A DNA stretch of 64,000 nt, taken from NCBI GenBank assembly GCA_001766825.1, contig LYOR01000003.1, positions 1 to 64,000 on the forward strand, read 5' to 3'. The DNA is from Candidatus Syntropharchaeum butanivorans. Its GTDB lineage: Archaea; Halobacteriota; Syntropharchaeia; Syntropharchaeales; Syntropharchaeaceae. The first letter of the stretch is position 1. Each line of letters begins with the position of its first letter. The translations under genes and the position numbers were made by a program. Positions 28,954-37,586 of the stretch are shown here, in pieces. The notes beneath the pieces are model-generated. The model worked only from the letters and a program-made list of their open reading frames with translations, was not told the DNA's origin and did not search any database.

Positions 28954-29733
28954 TTATCTCTCAACCAGTCCTGGGTTGAAACCTCCCTTCACATTCGCCT
29001 CCATGAGCTTCCCTGTAACCTCCCAGACCTCCTCTGCATCTCTGCATCTAACTGTATCAAGCCCGTATATGATCGAGTCACTTTTCAGCTCCTCATCACT
29101 CCTGGGAGATCCCACCGGAATTGACTTATCGATCGGGATCGCCATCTGGTTCTTTGTATAGATGACAAGCCCCTTCTCACGATCGTACATGTACCTGCGC
29201 CTTGCATCAAACATCAACCCGTCCTCATCGAGCCGCATCGCAGAGCCGTGAACTGTGATGCCCCTGATCGCCGTTCTTGCAGGGTCAAATAGCTCTGTCT
29301 CAATAAGCTCCTTTGTATATAGCTCAAGATCCCGCTCTCTCACCTCCATGAGCTCTCTTCCGGAGTATGATATCGTATCGACACCACGGTAGCGTATGTG
29401 ATACATCCTTCCCCTGAATACCGGGGTTACGGGTGAATGGTATACCGAGTCTGTAAACTGGACATAGCGTATTCTGTCACCTCCCCTGGCCCCGGGGGTT
29501 GGCTCAATTAGCTCTCTTATTGGATCTGCCGGCTCTTTGAGTTCATCGAGTGGCGGGTGCACCGAGGTGTACCGCTCCCCCGGGTTTCTGTGTCCAAGAA
29601 GCAGGATGAGATCCTCATCCGGTATCTCTCGAAGCTCTCTGAACTTTGTATTTTTATCCAGGATCGTGCGCCTTCGCTCTGCAACCCTGTCAGCACCTGG
29701 ATAAATATTGAGTTTCTCTGCCATCCATCTCAC
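28954..29733 (-). CDS. mcrG: Methyl/alkyl-coenzyme M reductase subunit gamma
   Basis: RERRYVQFTDS-like (RIRYVQFTDS), RYRGVDTISYSGRELME, RGITVHGSAMRLDEDGLMFDARRRY. Start may be 29724. Confidence 0.95.
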   Translation of the reverse strand: MRWMAEKLNIYPGADRVAERRRTILDKNTKFRELREIPDEDLILLLGHRNPGERYTSVHPPLDELKEPADPIRELIEPTPGARGGDRIRYVQFTDSVYHSPVTPVFRGRMYHIRYRGVDTISYSGRELMEVRERDLELYTKELIETELFDPARTAIRGITVHGSAMRLDEDGLMFDARRRYMYDREKGLVIYTKNQMAIPIDKSIPVGSPRSDEELKSDSIIYGLDTVRCRDAEEVWEVTGKLMEANVKGGFNPGLVER

Positions 29734-31394
29734 CTCCCTGGCTTTATCGGATCACGATCTCCCTCCGGCATAAACTCGTGCTGCGTGCCGCGTGCAATCT
29801 CGGCACGGACGTGCTTGAAGTCAAACGGAAGCTTTGAGTCTGAGAATGCAACCTTGACGACAGGGCTGAGACACCACGCATCCTTGCGGGCTGCATGTGC
29901 GGCAACAGAGTAAGAGGCGCTTGTGGTCATAACAATCGCATTCGTCGAATCACTTGAGATGTTCGGCCCCCTGAGCTCTGGTAAAAGCCCCTCATCAGGT
30001 ACCATCGAGGCTGCGTATGCGAGGTTGAGGTGATCAACAGAATCCTGTGATCCGAATGACCCCCTGCCCCATGCCTCTTTCATGAGGTAGCCACCTACAT
30101 AGTGATACCCGATCATACCTGCAAGCGAGTGTCCTGTTGCAAATGATGGCCCCATCCCCCCGAGTATCGAGAGGACGAACATCCGGATCGCACCTCCCCA
30201 GTGGTGCTCGAGAAGAAGCGGGTACCGGTTATACTCCTCAAGCACGTGGAAGCATGCTTCATGGCAGACATCCCTGATCACATCAAAAGATGGCTTTGCG
30301 CGGGCAAATCCCCCATATCTTTCAATGATCCAGTCTGCAACGTGCTTCGCAAACTCATCCAGGACGTTGTTCGTGAATATAACGGCCCCGGCGTTAACTC
30401 CACCAATCCCCCCGATCACATATCCATTTACCCAGAGGTTGAGGTACAGGAAGTTTGAGAGCGCCATCGACTCGAGGAAGTATCTCAGAGGATCACCTGT
30501 TGCAGCATCTGCCTGGCAGAAGTCACCGACGTATGCATACGGGATCCCGCCAGGCTCACCTCTCCCCCTTGGTCCTCTTCGTGGATACGTCGGGGTTCCG
30601 AGTGTCACATACTGCATGTGCTTTGAGGTGAGTGAGAAGTCTGCAAGTACAGATCCACCCCCAAGCGCGTAGGCGGTTATAAAAGCGAGTGTGCACTGAT
30701 TTGCAGCCCACCGGTGCGTTATCCCACCATCTGCATTTCTAACAGCGATTGTTGGGACCCTCACAACCTGGTAAAGTGATGAACCAACCCCCTCTTTCAG
30801 CGCGTCTGCCTGATCCTCTGGATATTCCATGTTTATATCGATTAAGTACTGCTTATCGATGTGATCTGTGAGATCTTCATTGCCTGTTGTGATCTTGACG
30901 TAACCATCCCTGGTCATTGCAGGGTTGATCTCTGCCATGTGCTCCTGTGCGACCGCCCCGCCCACGATCGTGTGATTTGCAACCTCAAGATACCTGTTTA
31001 TCGTCTCAGGGGTGACGGTCGCACCGATTCTCACCTCAAGCATCCTGTGCGCCATGTCAAGGCCAGATATTGCGGTCCGCTTTATATCATCCCCCATCTG
31101 CTGTATCGCGGCGTTGTTGATCTGGTGAAGATCCTCAGCATCGCAGAGGATGTCGGTCCCTGATATATAATATGGTTCGATGAATCGCTGCCCGAGAGGA
31201 ACTCCCATGTCATCCCGATCCCCCTGATAACCGGTGACCCCCCTCTTTTTCACAAGATCCCTCGCAATCTCCACGTATTCTCGCTTGCGCCGTGACTGCC
31301 GCCAGCCCCCAAACTCATAGAAGGACGTGTGCTTTGATTCGGCATCTTCCTCCCCGAAAATCTCCTTTATGATATCGATCGACTTCTTCTCCAT
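29730..31394 (-). CDS. mcrA: Methyl/alkyl-coenzyme M reductase subunit alpha (divergent)
   Basis: FYEFGGWRQSRRK, NHTIVGGAVAQEHMAEINP, KHMQYVTLG...GEPGG, DEGLLPELRGPN, AAHAARKDAW, FDFKHVRAEIARG. Confidence 0.97.
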   Translation of the reverse strand: MEKKSIDIIKEIFGEEDAESKHTSFYEFGGWRQSRRKREYVEIARDLVKKRGVTGYQGDRDDMGVPLGQRFIEPYYISGTDILCDAEDLHQINNAAIQQMGDDIKRTAISGLDMAHRMLEVRIGATVTPETINRYLEVANHTIVGGAVAQEHMAEINPAMTRDGYVKITTGNEDLTDHIDKQYLIDINMEYPEDQADALKEGVGSSLYQVVRVPTIAVRNADGGITHRWAANQCTLAFITAYALGGGSVLADFSLTSKHMQYVTLGTPTYPRRGPRGRGEPGGIPYAYVGDFCQADAATGDPLRYFLESMALSNFLYLNLWVNGYVIGGIGGVNAGAVIFTNNVLDEFAKHVADWIIERYGGFARAKPSFDVIRDVCHEACFHVLEEYNRYPLLLEHHWGGAIRMFVLSILGGMGPSFATGHSLAGMIGYHYVGGYLMKEAWGRGSFGSQDSVDHLNLAYAASMVPDEGLLPELRGPNISSDSTNAIVMTTSASYSVAAHAARKDAWCLSPVVKVAFSDSKLPFDFKHVRAEIARGTQHEFMPEGDRDPIKPGR

Positions 31395-31397
31395 AAA

Positions 31398-32750
31398 TTA
31401 CCCCCCATACTCATTTGCAGCCTCTGCGATCCTTGAAAGCGGATCTTTAAAGACCGGAAGAACCTCCCTGAGCTTGAACATATTCTTTGAGGTGACCTCT
31501 GGCATGTACATCTGGGTTCCGGCATCAAGACACATCGCAGCAGCAGCACACGGGATCACAAATCCCTTAGAGCCCTTCGTTACAACATGCTCCCCGGAGA
31601 AGATCCCAACCTCACCACCACCGTATGAGTTGTGCGTGAGCCACTCAAAGAGTGTCGCGGTTCCAAGTGCCCTCCCGAAGTCAACCCCTGGCAGTGATGT
31701 TGCCATTGCAAGAAGGTCGCTGTAGAACTGCATCGCGGATGGCGCTCCCTGAGCACTTCTTGAAGCACCCGCGTTCTGGATCGTTGCAGCAAGAAGGCCT
31801 GCTGATGCGTATGCGTTCCACAGTGAGGCATCGACCGGTGTGTAGATCTCATAGCCTGATGGAAGCCTCCTCTCAACCTTTATCACACCATCATTAAGTG
31901 CACGGTGGACGACATCCTCGATGATGTCAATGACCGTTCCCTTACCGTGATCCCTCACAAGCTCATATACCATGTTTTCAGCGTTAAAACCCTGATAAGC
32001 CATGCCTAAGAGGTGAAACCGTCTGTATGGCCCCATGGCTGCGCCGGACTCAAATGCCGCCGCATGTTCAAGGATCGAACTCAGGGCAACCGCGTCAAAC
32101 GTCCGTCTACCGGTAAGTGCGACGATTGTGTTGACAGAGAGTGTCCTGTACCCAACCGCTGCACCCTCAACCTTCGTGGGGAAGGAGATGAGCGTTGATA
32201 CCGCCCCACCTGAAGGGTCAATGGTCTGGGGGTATCTTCCAAGAAGTGCCGCCTTGATCATATCAACCCCATCAAATATCCCGAGATCGAACTCCTCGAT
32301 GATCGCATATGCCAGGGCTGTTGCTGGTAGAAGATGGGCCTGGGTGTATCCGGTCCCGGTTGCAACCACGATGGAGGGTATCTGGACGATGAGCAATGAA
32401 TCGAGGATCTCAACCCTTGTGTCATCATCATCAGAGACCCTGAGCATCTCATGTACCCGATCTGCGATCGAGTTTATGTGTTCCATGATTGGTAGATCAA
32501 CCTCCCTCCCCAGGATCCTGCATTCTGCCCCGATTGCCATCGTATTCCCGACACTACCCTTCTTGAGCGAGTTCTCAAGCTTGTTTATATCTATAACAGC
32601 GGTCCGCTTCAATGTATGAAGGATCTCCCTCATCGCACGGTTTCTGTACGGACTTAAACTCTCTAAGGGGACACGCTCTGCAAGAGGCTCTCCCCGGTCA
32701 TTGAAAATTGTAACCCTCTCTCCCTTATCCATAAGGAATATCTGTGACAT
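31398..32750 (-). CDS. mcrB: Methyl/alkyl-coenzyme M reductase subunit beta (start reassigned from 32879 to 32750)
   Basis: MSQIFLMDKGERVTIFNDRGEPLAERVPLESLSPYRN start matches family; YGGGEVGIFSGEHVVTKGSKGFVIPCAAAAMCLDAGTQMYMPE. Confidence 0.95.
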   Translation of the reverse strand: MSQIFLMDKGERVTIFNDRGEPLAERVPLESLSPYRNRAMREILHTLKRTAVIDINKLENSLKKGSVGNTMAIGAECRILGREVDLPIMEHINSIADRVHEMLRVSDDDDTRVEILDSLLIVQIPSIVVATGTGYTQAHLLPATALAYAIIEEFDLGIFDGVDMIKAALLGRYPQTIDPSGGAVSTLISFPTKVEGAAVGYRTLSVNTIVALTGRRTFDAVALSSILEHAAAFESGAAMGPYRRFHLLGMAYQGFNAENMVYELVRDHGKGTVIDIIEDVVHRALNDGVIKVERRLPSGYEIYTPVDASLWNAYASAGLLAATIQNAGASRSAQGAPSAMQFYSDLLAMATSLPGVDFGRALGTATLFEWLTHNSYGGGEVGIFSGEHVVTKGSKGFVIPCAAAAMCLDAGTQMYMPEVTSKNMFKLREVLPVFKDPLSRIAEAANEYGG

Positions 32751-32838
32751 TTCTCCCCTTAAAGCTTTCGGATCGCATCGGCGTTTCTGCCTCTTCACCG
32801 ATCGAAAGGTACTTCTCCTCTCTGGATGAGGATTGTAG
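32751..32838. promoter_or_regulatory. Short divergent mcrB/tldD intergenic region with an imperfect inverted repeat
   Basis: CTTTCGGATCG (32765-32775) and CGATCGAAAG (32799-32808) are near-inverse repeats. Confidence 0.35.
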
Positions 32839-34176
32839 ATGATGGTAGGGGATGAAACTGAGTATCTGCACCGGATCATTGAGACGGTAAGTGCAGATTA
32901 TCTTGAGGTCAGGCTTCAGAAGAGCTCAGGCGAACGGATCAGATACACCAATGGCCGGGTGGAGGGGATTCATAACTTTCAGGTGGGGGATATTGCCGTG
33001 AGGGCACTCAAGAACGGTAGCTGGATGATATTACACAGATCTGACCTGAGAGAGGGGGTGCTGAGGGATCTGCCTTCTATCATCCTGAGATCGATGGAGG
33101 GGCTTCCGGAGGGTGATGCCAGAGTGGCAGGTTCAGAGCCCTGTATGATGAAAAAGGAGATAAAAGGGCGTGACGTCTCACTTGAAGAGAAAATTGAGTT
33201 TCTTGAGGATCTGCAATCATCCATCATGGAGGATTTTCTCATCTGGTCATCCACGATTTTATATTCTGAAGTGACAGTGTTCAGACGGATAATTACATCT
33301 GAAGGGGGAGATCTTACGGAGAAAATACCTTTTTCACTCTTCAGATCCACAATAAGCACAAAAAGATCCTCTTACAGCGGAAGCTTTGGTTTTTCGGGTG
33401 AGGTCAACGGAGCGGTATTAAAGGAAGGGATGGAAAAGATGCATACTGCCACCATCAGCCAGCTCAGGGGAAGGATGGTCAAACCCGGAAGATACGATGT
33501 AATTCTCGCCCCCTCGCTCACAGGGCTGTTCATCGAGGAGGTGGTGGGACATCCTGCTGAAGGAGACTTTATCGCGGAGGGGAAATCACATCTCAAAGGG
33601 GTTATAGGTGAACAAATCGCCCCTGATTCTGTTACGGTTCTTGATGCTCCTGTGGAAGGGAGCTTTGGCCTCATGTTCTTTGATGATGAGGGAGTTCCTG
33701 CGCGGAGAAAGGAGATCGTGAAGGAAGGGGTTCTCACCGGTTACATCCACAGCAGGGAGTCTGCCGCGTTGCTTGGTGATGAGCCGAATGGAGGTGGGAG
33801 AGGAGAGATGGGGAAGCTTCAGGCCCCAAGACTGAGTACGATCTACATGGAGCGTGGGGATTTTGAGATGGATGAGCTTCTTGAGGTGCCATACGGGATT
33901 TATGCCGATGGTGCGGCAGGGGGTTATCTCTCAATGCTGGATCAAAGATTTGAGATAAACGCACAGGAGGCATATATCATCGAAAATGGGGAGTTCAAAC
34001 AGCCTTTAATGGGGATATCCATCAGGGGAAGGGTGGATGAGGCTTTGATGAAGATAGATGCGGTTGGAAAGGATTTCTCGATCGTAAACGCCGGGTTTGA
34101 TGATAAAAGAGGGCAGGTTGTTCCGGTCTCACGGGGCGGGCCTTCGATAAGAATTCTGGACGTGTGGGTGGAATAA
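32839..34176 (+). CDS. tldD: TldD-family protein with altered metal-site motif
   Basis: TldD-like throughout; FFDDEGVPARRKEIVKEGVLTGYIHS; but EEVVGH replaces HExxxH and GFDDKRGQ replaces GFCGKxGQ. Confidence 0.85.
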   Translation: MMVGDETEYLHRIIETVSADYLEVRLQKSSGERIRYTNGRVEGIHNFQVGDIAVRALKNGSWMILHRSDLREGVLRDLPSIILRSMEGLPEGDARVAGSEPCMMKKEIKGRDVSLEEKIEFLEDLQSSIMEDFLIWSSTILYSEVTVFRRIITSEGGDLTEKIPFSLFRSTISTKRSSYSGSFGFSGEVNGAVLKEGMEKMHTATISQLRGRMVKPGRYDVILAPSLTGLFIEEVVGHPAEGDFIAEGKSHLKGVIGEQIAPDSVTVLDAPVEGSFGLMFFDDEGVPARRKEIVKEGVLTGYIHSRESAALLGDEPNGGGRGEMGKLQAPRLSTIYMERGDFEMDELLEVPYGIYADGAAGGYLSMLDQRFEINAQEAYIIENGEFKQPLMGISIRGRVDEALMKIDAVGKDFSIVNAGFDDKRGQVVPVSRGGPSIRILDVWVE

Positions 34177-34177
34177 G

Positions 34178-35488
34178 GTGGAGATCGTTGAGAGGATAAT
34201 TCAGAGGTCGAGGAGGCTGGGTGTCCATACCGAGGTGTACAGTGAGAAAACTGAGATAAGTTCGTTTATTGCTGATACTGGTAGAATAAGGGAGGAAAGA
34301 GGCGAAATATGCGGAATAGGCCTGAGAGTGGTGAAGAATAACAATCTTGGGAGTTTCTCATTCTCATTTGAGGAAGGATTCGATGAAAAGCGGGTTTTAG
34401 ATAAGATAGAACGTTTCTCTCTCGGGACACCTGTAAAAGAACCTCCGTTCACCTTCAGTGATGAGACGACGTCTGTGAGTGGGCTGTGTGACCCTGAGGG
34501 ACTTGTTGAGGTGGAGAAAGGGGTTGAGATTGTTCAGAACGCCATTAAAGCTGCTAAGAACCATGATGGCCGAATTGAACGCGTAACATGCCAGCTTACA
34601 AGCTCTTTGAGAGAGATTGAGGTATCAAATACATTTGGGATAGATAAGATCAGGAGAGAGACGAGGTATCACTTTTCGATCACCTGCTCCTCGGGTGAAG
34701 GGCAGGGTAGGGAGATCATCGTTTTAAGGTCCTGTAAACTGTTAGATACCCAGCAGGCAGCGATAAAAGCAGCAGAGATGGCGATAAACGCACGAAATAA
34801 GCAGAGGGTTGAGGAGGGGAGATATGACGTGGTTCTTCATCCAGGAGCGGTTGGGTTGATCATCTCAAAACTTCTCCCATTAATATCTGCAGACAGGGGA
34901 GGATCCCTCCCGCTCATGAAGATGGTTGGGCTAAACCCAAGGATTGGATCAACCAGCCTCTCGATCTACGATGATGGTACGATCGATGGGCTCGCCTATT
35001 CACTCCCCTTCGATGATGAGGGGTGGCCAACTCAGCCAAATGCGATAATAGAGCAGGGGGTTTTCAGGAACCCACTCTACGATAACCTCTCCGCACAGAT
35101 CAATAAGCGATTCTCGACGGGAAACGGGATGAGATCATCATACAGATCGGATATATCGGTAAGCCCGCATAACCTCCTGGTGGAGGGGGGTAACCTCTCA
35201 AGAGATGAGCTTTACAGAGAGGTCCAGGATGGTATACTCATCTCTGATCTGATTGGCAGTAGATTTGATCCAGTATCCGGTGTTATGACCGCAATGCCAG
35301 TTAACTCCTTCAGAATAGAGCGGGGAGAGGTGAGCTATCCACTCCAGAACGCTCTCATTCTTATGAACATCTATGACCTCATCACAAAGGTTGAAATGCT
35401 CTCAAAAGAGCGAATTGAGGTCCCCGCAAGCTCGTACGCGGTGATAGCACCCTTCATCCTCGTAAAGAACGTTCTTTTCACCCATTAG
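34178..35488 (+). CDS. pmbA: PmbA/TldE-family protein
   Basis: DDEGWPTQPNAIIEQGVFRNPLYDNLSA; VQDGILISDLIGSRFDPVSG. Confidence 0.87.
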   Translation: MEIVERIIQRSRRLGVHTEVYSEKTEISSFIADTGRIREERGEICGIGLRVVKNNNLGSFSFSFEEGFDEKRVLDKIERFSLGTPVKEPPFTFSDETTSVSGLCDPEGLVEVEKGVEIVQNAIKAAKNHDGRIERVTCQLTSSLREIEVSNTFGIDKIRRETRYHFSITCSSGEGQGREIIVLRSCKLLDTQQAAIKAAEMAINARNKQRVEEGRYDVVLHPGAVGLIISKLLPLISADRGGSLPLMKMVGLNPRIGSTSLSIYDDGTIDGLAYSLPFDDEGWPTQPNAIIEQGVFRNPLYDNLSAQINKRFSTGNGMRSSYRSDISVSPHNLLVEGGNLSRDELYREVQDGILISDLIGSRFDPVSGVMTAMPVNSFRIERGEVSYPLQNALILMNIYDLITKVEMLSKERIEVPASSYAVIAPFILVKNVLFTH

Positions 35489-36339
35489 ATCCCCAAAACC
35501 CGTCTTGCATTCTTTTCAAGGATTAACTCCTTTACTTCATCCTCAAATCCCAGCTTATTGAAGCTATAAAGCCACCTCTCCGGGTCGATGAAAGGATAAT
35601 CTGTCCCAAAGAGGCATTTGTCCTTCAGGAGCGTCCTTGCATACCTTACGAGCGTCTCTGGAAAGTACGTCGGGAGCCAGCCTGAGAGATCGAGGTAGAA
35701 GTTTGCCTTGTGCATCGCTATCGCGATCGACTCCTCCTGCCATGGCCATGAGGGATGGAGCCCGATTATCGTGAGCTCAGGGAAGTCCGCTGCAACCTCA
35801 TCGAGGTATATTGGCCTTGTGTACTTGAGCCTGATACCATCTCCACCCCTCACACCCGCCCCTGCTCCGGTCATTCCGAGATGAAACTGAACAGGGATCT
35901 TAAGCTCGACACATTTCTCGTAAATCGGATAGAACCGCCTGTCGTTCGGGAAGAACGCCTGTATCGCCTGCTGGAACTTAACACCCGAGAGCCCAAGATC
36001 TCTTATTGCGACCTCAAGATCCCTTATCGCAATCTCGCCCTTCCATGGATCCACAGATGCGAAACCGATGAACCTATCAGGATAGCGGTCAACTATCTCT
36101 GCGATGTACTCATTCGAGGTCTTTGGAAGTCCTGTCGTGGTCTCAGCGTCCCATGCAACGATGACGATACGATCAACACCTGCCCGATCGTACGCCTCGA
36201 GCATCTCCTCGATCGATCGCGGTTTGATCGAGATCCGGAAGTACTCTGCTGCATGCTTTATGTACTTACCACCGCTTCTTATGAGGTAATCTTCGGTAGG
36301 TGGATGGGCATGTATATCGATCGGCTTTATCAGCGACAT
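35485..36339 (-). CDS. Amidohydrolase (TIM-barrel, COG2159/ACMSD-like)
   Basis: PIDIHAHPPTEDYL; IGLHPSWPWQEESI; CLFGTDYPFIDPERWL. Confidence 0.88.
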   Translation of the reverse strand: MSLIKPIDIHAHPPTEDYLIRSGGKYIKHAAEYFRISIKPRSIEEMLEAYDRAGVDRIVIVAWDAETTTGLPKTSNEYIAEIVDRYPDRFIGFASVDPWKGEIAIRDLEVAIRDLGLSGVKFQQAIQAFFPNDRRFYPIYEKCVELKIPVQFHLGMTGAGAGVRGGDGIRLKYTRPIYLDEVAADFPELTIIGLHPSWPWQEESIAIAMHKANFYLDLSGWLPTYFPETLVRYARTLLKDKCLFGTDYPFIDPERWLYSFNKLGFEDEVKELILEKNARRVLGI

Positions 36340-37487
36340 ACATCTCCTAAGATCGCTCTGCTTATTATTACCTTCTCAACCTCCTTCGTTCCCTCGTATA
36401 TCTCGATGACCTTTGCAGCACGGTAGAACCGCTCAACATCATACTCATTAATGTAGCCATAACCACCGTGCATCTGAACAGCCTCATCGACGACCTCCAC
36501 GCCCACCCGTGCGGCGTTCCACTTTGCCATTGCGACAAGCTTTGGATCGACAATCCCCCGGTCAATGGACCATGCAGCCCTGTAGAGCAGCGTTCTTGCA
36601 GACTCAATCCTGGTTGCCATCTCTGCAACCTTGAACTGGTTTACCTGGAACGCGGCCACAGGCTTTCCAAATATCTCGCGTTTCTTGATGTAGTCTATCG
36701 TCTTCTCGAACGCGCCCTGGGCGAGCCCCAACCCTTGGGCTGCGATCTCAAGACGGCTGCGATCGAAGAAGTACATGACATTCTTGAACCCCTCCCCCCG
36801 TTGACCGACCAGGTTCTCTTTTGGCACCCTCACATCGGTGAATGTCAGATCTGCGGTATCTGATGCCCGCATGCCCATCTTACCCTCACACCGTGTTGCC
36901 TCAAACCCGGGTCTGTCTGTCTCAACGATGAATGTGCTGTGGCGTTTATGCCTGCTCTCTGCATCAGGATCTGTCACAGCCAGCACGAGCAGATAGTCTG
37001 CCACAGACCCATTCGTGATGAATGTTTTAGCTCCGTTTATCACCCATTCGTCCCCTTCCAGGACCGCCTTTGTGTTCACAGCCCCAGCAACATCACTTCC
37101 TGCATCAGGGTCTGTGACGGCAATCCCCATGATCTTTTCCCCCCTGCAGAGAGGTGGAATGTACTTCTGCTTCTGCTCTTCTGACCCAACCGCGAGTATC
37201 GTCGTCACCCCAAATGTTGTCGAGAAGATCGAGATTGCAATTCCTGGATCGACCCTTGAGAACTCCTCACAGACGAGGACATCCTCGAGAAATCCCAATC
37301 CCGCACCACCGTATTCCTCCGGGACATAAACCCCGACAAAACCAAGCTCTGCCGCCTTTTTGACGACTTCTCTCGGATATATCTCCTTGATATCGCATTC
37401 TCTTGCAATATCCACAAACTCTCCTTCTGCAAACTCGCGCGCTGCTCTTTTAATATCCCTCTGCTCCTCTGTAAGTTCGAAGTCCAT
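36330..37487 (-). CDS. Acyl-CoA dehydrogenase
   Basis: VPEEYGGAGLGFLEDVLVCEEFSR; AVTDPDAGSDVAG; QMHGGYGYINEYDVERFYRAAKVIEIYEGTKEVEKVII. Confidence 0.96.
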   Translation of the reverse strand: MDFELTEEQRDIKRAAREFAEGEFVDIARECDIKEIYPREVVKKAAELGFVGVYVPEEYGGAGLGFLEDVLVCEEFSRVDPGIAISIFSTTFGVTTILAVGSEEQKQKYIPPLCRGEKIMGIAVTDPDAGSDVAGAVNTKAVLEGDEWVINGAKTFITNGSVADYLLVLAVTDPDAESRHKRHSTFIVETDRPGFEATRCEGKMGMRASDTADLTFTDVRVPKENLVGQRGEGFKNVMYFFDRSRLEIAAQGLGLAQGAFEKTIDYIKKREIFGKPVAAFQVNQFKVAEMATRIESARTLLYRAAWSIDRGIVDPKLVAMAKWNAARVGVEVVDEAVQMHGGYGYINEYDVERFYRAAKVIEIYEGTKEVEKVIISRAILGDVCR

Positions 37488-37586
37488 CCCTAAATCACCA
37501 TCCTGATCAGCATTTTTCTGATACTCTTAAATAATTTTCTGAAGAAGATGAAAATTATAATATATAATCAGGGTTTTTAATGATAA

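Noticed and set aside
31398-32750. Initial impression that beta His379 of McrB was lost (TRHSKGF to TKGSKGF)
   Set aside because: Counting from Y367 places H379 in GNHIV, which is conserved here as GEHVV; the changed His is position 384.
32751-32879. Extended mcrB N-terminus in the ORF track
   Set aside because: Extra 43 aa have no counterpart in McrB and overlap tldD; ATG at 32750 fits the family.
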